Shown here piece after piece: positions 1 through 10,454 of a DNA stretch of 64,000 bases (position 1 is the stretch's first letter; each line of letters opens with the position of its first letter). Below the pieces are notes generated by a model. That model did no database searches, was not told where the DNA came from, and saw nothing but the letters and a program-made list of their open reading frames with translations. The stretch is taken from NCBI GenBank assembly GCA_033961575.1, contig CM066730.1, positions 149,819,523 through 149,883,522 on the forward strand. The letters run 5' to 3'. Made by a program: the position numbers and the translations under genes. The DNA comes from Aselliscus stoliczkanus. Lineage: Eukaryota > Chordata > Mammalia > Chiroptera > Hipposideridae.

Positions 1-671
1 ATGGCCAGTAAACACATGAAAAGATGTTCAACATCATTAATTATTAGGTAAATGCAATTGAAAACCACAATGAGATAACACTGCACACCCACTAGAATGG
101 CAATAATAATAATAATAATAATGATAATAGGAATATAAGTGTTGGTGAGGAAGTGGAGAAATGAGAACCCTAATACATCATTGGTGGGATTATAAAATAT
201 TACAGCCGCTATAGAAAACAGTTTGGCAGTTTCTCAACATATTAAACAGAATTACCATATGAGCAGCAATTCCACTGCTAAGTATTTACCCAAAAGATTT
301 GAAAATAAGGACTCAGATACCTGTACATTCGTGCTCTTGGCACCATAATTCACAATAACCAAAAGGTGGAAACAACCCAAATATCCTTCATCTGTTGAAT
401 GGATCAACAAAATGTAGTATATTCATGCAATCTAATATTATTCAGACATAAAAAGGAATGAAGTATTGATACATGCTACAATATGGGTGACCATTAAAAA
501 CACTATGTTAAGTGAAATAAGCCAAACACAAAAGGACAGATAATGTATGATTCCACTTATTAGAAGTATCTAGAGTAGGCAATTTCATGGAGATAGTAGA
601 ATAAAGAATACCAGTCATTAGAGGATGATGACAAGTTCTGGACATAGATAGTGGAGGTGGTTGCACAACAT
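1..671 (+). repeat. Old L1 3' end (sense), with an (AAT)n tract
   Basis: The text reads like the end of L1 ORF2 and its 3' UTR in sense: a block on non-human primates-style 'ATGAAAAGATGTTCAACATC', then the stretch about animals' 'AATTACCATATGAGCAGCAATTCC' type residues, ending in GGTTGCACAACATTGTGAATG. An AAT microsatellite sits near 100-126. The copy is interrupted at 684/685 by the younger element and resumes at 3387. Confidence 0.7.
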
Positions 672-1493
672 TGTGAATGTATTTTTTTTTTTTTGCTGAG
701 AGTTTATTTATTTATTTATTTTTATTAGTTTCAGATGTATAACACAATGCAATAGTTATACTCTTTACCCCCCAAAGTGAAAACCCCCCACCCCCAGTTC
801 GCCACCTCATTCCCCCTCCATATCATACATATCCATCACAACTCCCCTGATGCCCCTCCACAGTATACTCCACATCCCGTGACCATCCACATATTCAGTT
901 GCAGTTGGCATACAATACTATACAACATCAGCTTCAGGTGTACAGTGCAGTGATCAAGCCTCTGCTCCATCCATGAAGTGGTCTCCCTAACAAGACATGT
1001 GACTATCTGACACGCCACAAAATTTTTACAACATTATTATATTCCCCGAACTGTGTTTCATATCCCTGTGGCAATATTATAGTTGTCTGTTTATGCTGTC
1101 TAATCCCTTCCCCTTCCCCCCATCCCCACCCCACTCCCAACTAGCAACCCTCAGTTTTTCCTCTACATCTACGAGTCTGTTTACTTTGATCGTTCACTTA
1201 GCTCTTCAGACTCCGCACACAAGTGAGATCACATGGTACCTGTCCTCCGACTGACTTATTTCTTGCAACATGATAGTCTCTTCACAACATTATCAATTAC
1301 ATTCCCAGAACTGCCTCCATATCCCTGCAGCAACATTGTAGTCCCACATACACTGTCCAAAACCTTCCCCCTCTCCCTCTTCCCCACTCCCTCCCAGCCA
1401 GCAACCATCAGTTTTTCCTTTATATCTGCTTGATATGACTTCAATCTTCTTAAATTGTCTCTCTGGGTAAGCTTGTTTACCCCTTTCTTTTGT

Positions 1494-2366
1494 TTAAAAA
1501 AGCCCTTTTAACATTTCTTGCAATGCTGGCTTGGTGGTAATGAATTCCTTAAGCTTATTCTTTTCTGAGAAGCTCTTTATTTCTCCTTCAATTTTAAGTG
1601 ATAGCCACGCTGGGTAGAGCAATCTTGGTTGTAGGCCTTGATTTTGTGTCACTTTGAATATCTCCTGCCACTCCCTTCTGGCCTGCAGAGTTTCTGTAGA
1701 CAAGTCAGCTGTTAGTCTAACAGGAGGTCCTTTGTATGTAACCTGCTGTCTTTCTCTTGCAGCCTCTAGGATTCTGTCTCTGTCTTTAACCTTTGCCATT
1801 TTAACTATGATGTGTCTTGGTGTGGACTTGTTTGGGTTCAGCTTGTTTGGAACCCTCTGCACTTCCTGGGCATGTATGTTGATTTCCTTCACCAGGGTAG
1901 GAAAGTTTTCAGTCATTATTTGTTCAAATACATTCTCGATCCCTTGCTTCTTCTCTTCTCCTTCTGGTATCCCTATGATTCGAAGGTGGTTGCGCTTCAC
2001 CTTGTCCCATAGGGCTCTTAAACTATTTTCATTGTTTTTTATTCTTTGGTCTTTTTGCTGTGCCAACTGGGTGAGTTCTGCTATTTTATCTTCCAAATCG
2101 CTGATCCGCTCCTCTGCTTCATATACTCTACTGGTGATTCCTTCGAGTGTGTTCTTCATTTCAGTTATTGTATTCTTTAGTTCTAACAGGTTGTTTTTTA
2201 TGGTTTCCCTATCCTTCTTTATGTCCTCGCTAAGTTCCTTAAACAGTCTTATCATCAGTGTTCTAAACTCTGTCTCTGAAAGGTTGGATCCCTCTGTTTC
2301 ATTTGGCTCCATTTCTGGAGGTTTCTTCTGATCTTTTACTTGTGACATGTTTCTTTGTTTCCCCAT
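1494..2366 (-). CDS. Intact L1-type ORF1 protein (290 aa)
   Basis: ORF1p is the RNA-binding nucleic-acid chaperone of L1 ribonucleoprotein particles; it trimerises through a coiled coil. Visible here are a charged N-terminus (1-35), a long heptad-rich coiled coil (about 36-115, with EAEERISDLEDKIAEL at 83-98), an RRM-like domain (about 127-205, starting NHLRIIGIPEG and with TPRHIIVKMAKVKDRD), and a C-terminal domain (about 206-285) holding the family motif LTADLSTETLQARREW. It ends ALQEMLKGLF, shorter than the 338-residue human protein at both ends. The start at Met1 (MGKQRNMSQ) is followed by a second candidate at Met7. No frameshift or stop is present, unlike the ORF1 relic near 29.6-31.1 kb, so this copy is young or selected in cis. 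Confidence 0.9.
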   Translation of the reverse strand: MGKQRNMSQVKDQKKPPEMEPNETEGSNLSETEFRTLMIRLFKELSEDIKKDRETIKNNLLELKNTITEMKNTLEGITSRVYEAEERISDLEDKIAELTQLAQQKDQRIKNNENSLRALWDKVKRNHLRIIGIPEGEEKKQGIENVFEQIMTENFPTLVKEINIHAQEVQRVPNKLNPNKSTPRHIIVKMAKVKDRDRILEAARERQQVTYKGPPVRLTADLSTETLQARREWQEIFKVTQNQGLQPRLLYPAWLSLKIEGEIKSFSEKNKLKEFITTKPALQEMLKGLF

Positions 2367-3373
2367 TCTGGCTGTCGCTCTGGGATTGCTTTGATGTAAT
2401 ATATCACCAGGAGAGCCCTGGCTGGATCACGCAGGCACACAGCTCACGGCCCAACACTCCCAGGAAAACTCCCAGTCTCAGCCTGTCCCAATCAGCCACT
2501 TGCAGATCAGGCCGAGCAGCCCGACAACCAATCACCAGCCTGGGAACTCTGCAAGCGCAGTGCAGAGAGCGGGGACCCAAGGTGGCTTGCGCACTCCCAT
2601 GTCTCAGTGAGCAGCCTGTTGGAGTCAGATCACACCCTCTAGGCGTTTCTCTGGCAACGCAGCACAAGCTGAGCGAAGGGTGGGGATCCAAGGCCACAGG
2701 CGCGCGCTCGCACGCACACGTACTTCTGCGCCAATTCCACCAGACCAATTAGGTATCGGACCTGATCCTTCGTGGGAGGGCCCAAGCCTGACAAAATGGC
2801 GTCCTCCCTACACCACTCGCGTGCAGGCTCCGCACCACGGGAACAACAGTTTAAAAACCTCCAGCCTTTGCACCAAAGGTGTTCAGTTCAGTTCATCCCC
2901 GGAGGCTCCTGGGTCTGGCTCACACAGCCACTCCCTCCACCAGGAACCAGGTAAGTGCTCACTGGCGAGCAAACCCAGGCACCGGCCCCACTGATTCTCC
3001 AGCCGCTCTTAGCCTCACCGAGGTGAGCAAAGAGAGTCCTTACTAATTTACTGCCAGCTATCTTAGAACTTCTCTTCCCGGCAAAGGAGCTCTGGGCTGG
3101 TGAGCTTGGTGTGCGGCCGGAGGGTCTCTCCCCCAACCAGAGAAGCCTCTCCACAGCTGGGACCTCCCTCACGGGGTTCACCCTCTCTCGTCTCCGCCCG
3201 TCCTACAAGACCCGACGCGGCTTCCTCTTTAAGTTCTTCGTTTAGTGGTTCTGTTCCTCCAGTGTTCCGGGGACCTCCAGGGTTGAATGCTGTATAATTT
3301 GCTTGTAATTTTGGTGTGATCCTGGGAGGCAATTAGCACAGCGTCTGTCTATTGCGCCATTTTACCGTAAGTC
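2367..3373 (-). promoter_or_regulatory. 5' UTR / internal promoter region of the HAL1-like element
   Basis: About 1 kb upstream of ORF1, read leftwards. It is much richer in GC and CpG than its surroundings (for example around 2690-2830 and 3100-3240). It begins with GGTAAAATGGCGCAATAG on the minus strand, at the element's 5' boundary. The GGCGCCAT-type start resembles YY1-like sites at other L1 5' ends, but this is inference. Completeness is judged from the adjacent target-site duplication at 3374-3386. Confidence 0.65.
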
Positions 3374-3386
3374 TGTGAATGTATTT

Positions 3387-3845
3387 AATGCTGCTAAATT
3401 GTTTACTTTAAAATGGCTAATTTTATGTTATGTGAATTTTACCTCAGTTTTTAGAAATACTTTTAAAAGGAAGAGAAAAAAGAATGAAGTATTAAACGTT
3501 AAAACAAGGATGAACCTTGAAAATGTGCTAAGTGAAATACACAAAAAACCACATATTGTATGATTCTATTTATATTAAGTGTCAAGAATATGCAAATCCA
3601 CAGACAAAATAGATTTGTGGTTGCCAGAAGATGGGGACTAGTGGGAATTAGGACTGCCTGCTGATAGGCACAGGATCTCTTTTGGAGGTGATGGAAATGT
3701 TCTGATATAAGTTAATAGTGATGATTGCACAACATAGTATACCAAAAACCACCGAATCGTACATTTTAAAATGATAAATTTTATATTATGTGAATTATAT
3801 CTCAAGAAAACATTTTTAAAATAATGCAAAGCATAAGCCAATTAA
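3387..3845 (+). repeat. Old L1 3' end (sense), two consecutive pieces
   Basis: Bases 3387-3460 continue the L1 3' end interrupted at 684. Bases 3475-3840 are another L1 3'-end piece: it repeats the order 'GTGAAATAC...ATGATTCTATTTATAT...GGTTGCCAGAAGATGGGG...GATTGCACAACAT', ending in TTTTAAAATGATAAATTTTA. It is diverged and non-coding. Confidence 0.65.
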
Positions 3846-3869
3846 AATATATTTTAAAAACTTAATGTA

Positions 3870-4210
3870 ATTCACTACATTTAACAAACCAAAAAAGGAA
3901 AACCATGTGATCATCTCACTTGCTTAAGAAAAGGCATTTGACAAAATTCAACATCTATTCTTCATTAAACACACACACACGCACACATACAGTAAAGTAG
4001 GAATATATCATCACTATTTTATAAACAAATTTAAACTTAGTTTAAAGAAAAATTATAATACACAGAGCATGAGAATCCATAAATGTATAATTCATGATTT
4101 AGATATTTTAAAGATGCTCAGGGAGTTTTTATAAAGAAGTATAAATGAGGAGGAATATTCCAATATCTAAAGACCACCAATTTTAAGCAGAGCCTAACCT
4201 CAAATGCATA
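3870..4210 (+). repeat. L1 ORF2 reverse-transcriptase fragment (sense)
   Basis: The stretch around 3895-3965 translates to the L1 RT-like order 'DHLTCLRKGI(W)QNSTSILH' with frame slips, the degraded form of the ORF2 segment 'EKAFDKIQH'. An (AC)n run lies at about 3968-3990. Diverged and non-coding. Confidence 0.5.
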
Positions 4211-4214
4211 GTGG

Positions 4215-4500
4215 CTGTAAGATTTTATAATCCCACTAGTGATGTATAATATTAGGGTTCTAATTTCTCCACTTCCTCACCAGCACTTATATTCCCATTA
4301 CTATTACTATTATTATTATTATTATTATTATTGCCATTACCATTTAGTGGGTGTGCAGTGTTATCTCATTGTGATTTTCATTTGCATTTACCTAATGACT
4401 AATGATGTTGAGCATCTTGTCATGTGCTTATTGGCCATTTGTTTATCTTCTTTGGAAAAATGTCTGTTCAATAATATTCCATTTAGCAATTTTGTTCCCT
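4215..4500 (-). repeat. L1 3' region (antisense), inverted relative to base 1
   Basis: It carries the reverse complement of the block found at about 40-210 (CCTCACCAGCACTTATATTCC next to a TTA repeat at about 4305-4332). It is therefore an inverted copy of the same L1 segment 4 kb away. Ends in GAAAAATGTCTGTTC-type L1 sequence. Confidence 0.65.
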
Positions 4501-4969
4501 GCCTTTGGGGTTAGAGAGCACAGGAGGTGAAAGCTATATAAGAAGTGGGCAAAAGGAGACACTGGCCAAGTGATGGAATTGTACAGTAAGAATGTAATTT
4601 TGATTCAGAAGAGTTGCTAACACTAGAGCTTTTTCCTATGAAGAACTGCTCATAGGATCCAATGGATGATGTAAATGCATTTAGAATTCTGAGTGAAGAC
4701 TTAATGAGAATGTCTTCTATTTGATTGGTGTTTGTATGGAATCAGGTTACTGTAGAATGTAGAAAAATGGTTTTGCTCCAGTTTCTAAACAAAATGAAAA
4801 GCATTGTCCTAATTGAATTTATTTTGCCATTCTTGTTGCCCCACACAGGTCAAGTTGCAAGATGGAACAAAAAAAATAAAGCTAGAGGGTAATGTGAGGC
4901 CTTGACCAAAATGCTATAAATGTTAGGAATAGCATTCTTACTATGAAACCTTTAAATAAAGAATGTTAT
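4501..4969. other. Intron sequence with no recognised element
   Basis: A/T-rich non-coding sequence; no convincing repeat, ORF or RNA signal seen. Confidence 0.5.
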
Positions 4970-5080
4970 TTGGCGGGCCGGCCGAGTGGCACGGTGGTTA
5001 AGTGCTGGCTTGGGAAGCCAGTGGCCCTGGTTCGGTCCCATATATGAGGGCCAGTGACACTGCCCTCAGGAAAAAAAAAA
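4970..5080 (+). mobile_element. Short tRNA-headed SINE
   Basis: Head GGGCCGGCCGAGTGGCACGG, box-B-like GGTTCGGTCC, end CCAGTGACACTGCCCTC, then poly(A). Target duplication AAGAATGTTAT at 4959-4969 and 5080-5090. Confidence 0.85.
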
Positions 5081-5132
5081 AGAATGTTATGTGGGATATG
5101 CATTCATCTCCATATTAAAAAGGGCATGTAGG

Positions 5133-5583
5133 GGGCCGGCTGAGTGGCCCATTGGTTAAGAGCTGGTTTGGGATGCCAGCGGCCCCGGTTCGGATCCCAT
5201 ATATGAGGACCAGTGACACTGCCCTCTACAGTTAACAACAGCTCCACCTGGAGTTGGGCTGTGCGAGCCTGGGCGACAATGTAGGCTGCAGCCCCTGCTG
5301 CAGTGGGCTGCCATAGGCTACAGTGAGTGGCCGGCAGCCAGCGTGAGCGGCTGGCAGGCGGCAGCGTGAGCCACCAATAGCCGAGGTGAGCGACCATCCA
5401 GAGGCCGGCGAAAGATCTGCCTCATCCAGGAAAAGCGCAATGACGATACCAACATGGTAAAGCGATGTCCTCCGCAACTAGACTGAAGAACAAAAAGACA
5501 GCAACTTGTCTGTTACCCTTCCCTGATTCCCTAATGCTGTTCCCCTCTCCCAATTCCTCAATAAAATCTTTAAAAAAAAAAAA
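5133..5583 (+). mobile_element. Long tRNA-headed SINE with AATAAA tail
   Basis: A tRNA-like head (to about 5225) is followed by a GC-rich body with CTCCACCTGGAGTTGGGC and repeated 'GAGCGGCTGGCAG' units. The C-rich tail ends in CAATAAAATCTTTAAAA. Flanked by GCATGTAGG at 5124-5132 and 5584-5592. Confidence 0.85.
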
Positions 5584-5592
5584 GCATGTAGG

Positions 5593-7546
5593 AAATAAAA
5601 TGTCATGGAGTTTAGAAAAGATGAAGATTGAGATCGCCTGAAAATTAGTCTTTTGATTGCTATAAGAATTTGATTACAGTTCATATGATATTTATGCATA
5701 GACATTTTTCTTTAAATCATTCGAGGCTAGGCTCTAATTAGAAGATCTTTAGATATTGCACTAAGGGAACTAGCTATAGTTGTAGTCGGAATACTAATAT
5801 AATAACATTTTTGAGTACTTATGGTATGGCAGACACTATTCTAAGTGCTATATATATATATTATGTTATATATATTATGCTTGGGACCATATATAAATTT
5901 AGTAAATTCTGATGACTCAGTTCAGTGCACAGTCTCAGAGAAGTAGCGAGGAAATCTTTTTCCTCTTGGAGAAGGGTATCTGGGTAATTTTTTAATGCTT
6001 TAAAATAAATATGAATACTATTTTGAAGACCCAGAAACAAATATTTGACCACTCAGTATTGTGGTTGATCAACAATAGCTATGTATGTCCTTTTCTTTTT
6101 GAAAAGCAGCATATTGTTCAGTTTTTGTTTTCCCCATGGATGCAGATTACTTAACGGAATAGGGTAATTTCTGAAATCATTTTACAATTATATGTTGCCC
6201 TTTCTCTGTTCAAATCAATAACCCAGGTGGTAGTTACTAACCTATAGCATCCATTTTTGTAATATGTATACCTTGTATATGTGCACATTGTTTCTCCAGA
6301 GAACTGCCTAAGGAGTGTGGTATTTTTTTTCCCCAGTCTGTGTTTAAATCTGTGAACCAAGGAGCAGGCATCTGATCTATGGTTCTAAATAGATTGGTTA
6401 TCCATCAGCATACAAGACAACTTGTTCTCTAAGTCTTATGCTCCACAGAGTAGTGGGATGAGGCGGGGCGGGGGGGTGAAATTACTATTTTTAAAGTGAT
6501 TGTTTTATGCATGTTAGATTTTAAATTAATTTTCCAGATGAATTCTTCCCATTTTGTTTCTTTCTACGTAAAATGTTTCTAAAATAACAAAAGAAAAATA
6601 ACTCACTTTTTAAAAAATATACACCTAATTCCCTTATAGAGATCCAAGTAAAAGAGTCCTGGAAAACTAGATAATGCAAGGGCATCTTTGTAAGTGAATG
6701 CCTGGGCTTGGAAAGCCTCATTGTCCTTTACCTGGTTGCTGGCACACATAGAGAGCAGAGACCATTGCTTGCAGAAGATGGTGCTCAGAAGGGCATGTGT
6801 CGCTCTTCAGAGGTTAATACAAGGAAAACCTCTTGATTTGCCAGAGGAGTCTGGGAGGGGAGCAGATGGCCACAAGAAGGGCCCTCTCTAACACAAACAA
6901 ACCAAGTAGCTCTCAGGGTAATGGAGCAGCATCATTTGTATTCATGAATAACAACACTGCTCCTCACTTGGTAATTTCTTGCACCCCCACCCAGTGTGTG
7001 GGCACCATCTGCTTCTTGTGAACTTATATAGGTGCTGGTTGTGGCCAGTTGGGATTACTATTGAATAATATCCCTGGGAAATGTTTTTCTTTACAACTTA
7101 CTTTCACATGAGTCTGATAAGCATATAAGCATTATGTCTATTTGCATAATTAAGAAACTGAGGCAAAGAGGAATTGAGAAATGCTGGACTTAGAACTCAC
7201 GCACCCTGATTCCTGAGCCATTTGTATCATAGTATGAGTCCACAGAGCCATTCCAATGGTGTTGTTTAGGTAATAGTTACCCAGCTTTTGAATAAGGCTT
7301 TCTGGAAAAGAAATTAGTTATTTTGAGGATGTCACTCTCACTGTTTTAAGATTTTGTGTGGCTACCATTTTGCTTGCTAGGTGACAGAAAGGAGGAGTGA
7401 CTGCTGGTATTCTGCTGGTGGCCTTCCAGGAGACCGGAATTAAGTGAGAGGGTCTAACTACATGATGCAGTATCATCAAAACCAAATTTATTCAACAGGA
7501 AAGCTTCTCATTCAAAGGAGTTAACCTAGTATATATATTTCTGTGT

Positions 7547-7584
<38 letters not shown>

Positions 7585-8105
7585 ATACACTACACACACC
7601 CTTAAACCGACTGTAAGAAAAATGATTCTTTATGTAAACCACAGCTCTCCTTTCCCTGCCATTGGCTGAAACTACATTCATTTTCATGCATTAGCACCTG
7701 CTCAGGGGTCTGGTGAATCAAAAGAGCAAAGAGCAAAATGGTTTTAATTGCCCAAGGTTTACTAGGGCCTTTCTTGCCATCAGAAACACAAAAGACTTTG
7801 ATTAGTGTCAGAGGGCTGTGCTGAGTGAGAAGTGCTTTGCTTTAGAACCCTCAGCAGACGATTCACTCACTGTGCAGAGACATTGTTTTGGACAGATGAG
7901 CTCATGAACCGTCTTCAGTCCAACAGTGAGAGCGTCACAGAGCACTTGTCTGTTTCAGTTGCTGTGAACAATTGCCCAGGAAACCAGGCAAACATCAGAG
8001 TTTACTGACTTGTCATTAGTGAATTTTTATAGAATTATACTTGCTAATTACTTTTATAAAGTTTTGTGTACATAACTTAAACTGCATAGTCATACCCAAT
8101 ATGTC
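5593..8105. other. Intron sequence, mostly unassigned
   Basis: A/T-rich intron. A faint antisense MIR-like piece is visible at about 7120-7225 (AAGAAACTGAGGCAAAGAGG), and a (TA)n patch near 5850-5875. No gene or RNA seen. Confidence 0.45.
7549..7580. repeat. (AC)n microsatellite
   Basis: About 16 AC units following GTGTGT, then CAT/CAC variants to about 7600. Confidence 0.9.
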
Positions 8106-8109
8106 ATGG

Positions 8110-8350
8110 TCGTTAAAAGAGTACAGGCTCTGGAGCTAGTCTACCTGTGTTCAAACCCCAACTCTAACTTTTTACAGGCTGTCGGATTTTTAGACAAATT
8201 CTTTTACCTCCGAGCCTCAGTTTCCTCATCTGAAAAAGGAGGATAATAAATGAACCTATCTTATAGGGTTGTTGTGAGGATTTAACTAGTGAATACATGA
8301 AAAGTACTTAAAACACTGTCTGGCACATAGTAAGTATCCAAGAATTGTTA
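8110..8350 (+). repeat. MIR element (sense)
   Basis: Reads in MIR order: GAGTACAGGCTCTGGAGC, CTGTGTTCAAACCCC, CCTCAGTTTCCTCATCTG, GGGTTGTTGTGAGGATT, TGTCTGGCACATAGTAAG. Ancient mammalian tRNA-SINE, immobile. Confidence 0.8.
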
Positions 8351-8633
8351 GCTAATAAAAGAGCTCATATTTTATATTTTTAAATATGGGTTGAAAATTG
8401 GCAGAAGCATAACAGCTGTCCAGTTGAGGCATAAATATGAATTATGGAAAATAATCTTGGTGCTTCACTATTATTAGCTTGTGTATAAATTATTAACTGC
8501 GCTGACCATCACAGGAAAATTATTTAATTATTGGATTTCATTTTAATAACAAAATCAGGAATTTTACAAACATACTTAATTCTCTGTGAATCATGGATGT
8601 GAATATATAAATTAAAGATTCAGTTTAGTGATC

Positions 8634-9260
8634 GTTTATTCATTCATCCTTAAACAAATACTTACTAAACCCTTACGTATGCCTGAAATGAAAAAGACAT
8701 GGCCCTTGCTTTCAAGGAGCTCACTATGTAAAGGAAAAAGACATATTATAAAAACTATTATTACTCTGATGTAAAGTGCTATAAGAGAGATATGACTGAC
8801 CAAAAAAACATATGAAGAACTCAGAAAGAAGCATTTAATTATCCAGAGATCAGGGAAGACTCCCCAGAGTAGGGATTGTTGGAGTCAAGAATTAAGGATG
8901 AGGAGATGAGAAGGGTCACACCTGGTATGGGGAACTTAATATAGGCATAGAGGCTAAGAAAGCAGCTTAGTCAAATATCTGCAAGTAGTTTAGTGTGTTG
9001 AGAAGTGGTGGGAAGCAAGTAGGAGGGGCCACATCATAAGAAGTTTGAACTTTGTCCTCTAATCAGTGAGGAACCATTTGAAAGATTTTAAGCAATTCAG
9101 TTCTCAAACATTTTTATAAATGTTGATTCCATGCCAGACTCTGTTAGGTACCAAGAATATAAAATGAATAGGTCATAATTTAGGAGGAATGACATGATTT
9201 TATTTCTCTTAAAAAGATCATTCTGTTCATGTTACAGAAGATGAGTAGAGGGGATAAGAT
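8634..9260 (-). repeat. L2 3' region (antisense)
   Basis: Starts with TTATTCATTCATCC (the L2 TGAA tail reversed). It then follows L2 antisense order: AAGGAGCTCACTATGTAAAG, CAGGGAAGACTCCCCAGAG, GAACTTTGTCCTCTAATC, AAAAAGATCATTCTG. Confidence 0.6.
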
Positions 9261-9499
9261 TTGGAGGCAGGAAGATTCGTTAATCCAGGCAGAAGATTAT
9301 TTTGATCTTGAGCTGAGGCAGTATTAGGGGAGGAGCAAGAATGGAGAGATACTTAGGAGGCAGAATTCACAAGATTTAGTGACCCTCTTGGATAGGGAGC
9401 AGAAGGAGGAAATGGGATGAATACCAGAGCCATGGCCCCTGCCTGCCTCTCCAGCCTTGTTGCATGCTTCTTTAATCCTTCCTGTTGGCTGGCTAGTTG

Positions 9500-9952
9500 C
9501 TGGTCTTCTTTCTTTCTTTGAACATTCCATGTTCCTCTCAGCCTTAGTACCTCTACATAGGCTTTCTACCCCCTTCCTCAGCACCTCTGTATATACGCTT
9601 TTTTGTCCCTGCCTGGAGCCCCATTTTTTCACTACTCTGCCATTCCCTGTCCTTTCACCTAATTAGTTCTTATTTATTCTATAAAATTTTCAAAATGTTA
9701 TTTCCTCAAGGACTTATTTCTTAGCACCTGTCCCTAAACTAAGTCAGGTCTTCACTATTATATACTGTCCTATCATTCTGTACTCCTTCATGGGACATCA
9801 CACAATTTGAATTAAATAATTACCTGTGGATTTAGTTGTTTCCCTAGTTAGAATACAAGTGCCCTAAAGTTGGGGATTATTTGGTCTTTTCACAGATGTA
9901 TCCTTGAGACTTAACACATAATAAATGTTAAATAATTAGTTGAATGAATGGT
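9500..9952 (+). repeat. L2 3' region (sense)
   Basis: Diverged L2 ending in the typical ACATAATAAATG...GTTGAATGAATGG tail at about 9925-9950. Confidence 0.6.
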
Positions 9953-10210
9953 TTAACCTTGATTTAAGATTTAAAAGAAAAAAATAGATTAACATCTTTG
10001 TGTGTTTGGGTTCTTTGAATTTGGTATCGTCCCTAAGGGAAGGACATGTGCTGTAACTTTTTGGTTACCAAATTGAATCTGACCAGGGAGGCCACACGTT
10101 GTATATTCTCTATCATTTGTCCCTATTAGGATTCCTTTTTTCCTATCAGTTTGGTAATTGAGTATCTTAGTAGCTCACTGTATGTAAACAAAGGATTAAA
10201 ATTGAGTTGG

Positions 10211-10335
10211 GGGGCCGGCTGGTAGCGCGGTGATTAAGCGCTGGTTTGGGAAGCCAGCAGCCCTGGTTCGGGTCCCACATATGAGGGCCAGTGACACTGC
10301 CCTCTAAAAAAATAAATAAATAAATAAAATAAAAT
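10211..10335 (+). mobile_element. Short tRNA-headed SINE
   Basis: Head GGGCCGGCTGGTAGCGCGG, box-B-like GGTTCGGGTCC, end CACTGCCCTCT, then an (AAAT)n-type tail. Exact 13-bp target duplication AAAATTGAGTTGG at 10198-10210 and 10336-10348. Confidence 0.9.
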
Positions 10336-10454
10336 AAAATTGAGTTGGTATGATTTAGGAATGTCCTAATTAAAAAATATATTTTTAAGAAGCAATACAA
10401 AACATCACTCTCATTTTCCTAAGAAAATGAGGTTGGTTTCTTAGAAACATAATG

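Larger units (their letters stand above)
685..3373 (-). mobile_element. HAL1-like L1 element: 5' UTR, ORF1 and 3' UTR, no ORF2
   Basis: Read on the minus strand, the element starts at about 3373 with a GC-rich 5' UTR (to 2367). An intact ORF1 follows (2366-1494), then a C/T-rich (on the + strand) L1 3' UTR (about 1450-695) and a poly(A), seen as T's at 682-694. The 13-bp sequence TGTGAATGTATTT flanks it on both sides (672-684 and 3374-3386). The empty-site sequence reconstructs an older L1 3' end, so the borders are firm. The right copy is followed by AA, giving a TTT/AA nick typical of L1 endonuclease. ORF2 is absent: only about 45 bases separate the ORF1 stop from 3' UTR-like sequence. It is either a member of a half-L1 family mobilised in trans or a private internal deletion of a full L1. 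Confidence 0.85.

Noticed and set aside
1654..2331. 225-codon + strand frame
   Set aside because: It is the exact antisense of the coiled-coil-rich L1 ORF1; the sense strand has the family motifs, so this frame is a shadow.
4239..4514. Frame with a tyrosine run
   Set aside because: Caused by the (TTA)n microsatellite inside an antisense L1.
4980..5050. tRNA gene candidates (A- and B-box with hairpin)
   Set aside because: All such hits are SINE heads followed by poly(A) or SINE bodies, usually with target duplications; none is a free-standing cloverleaf with an intact acceptor stem.
5560..5575. AATAAA as a 3' end of a host gene
   Set aside because: The same AATAAAATCTT occurs in every long and composite SINE tail; it is a SINE signal.
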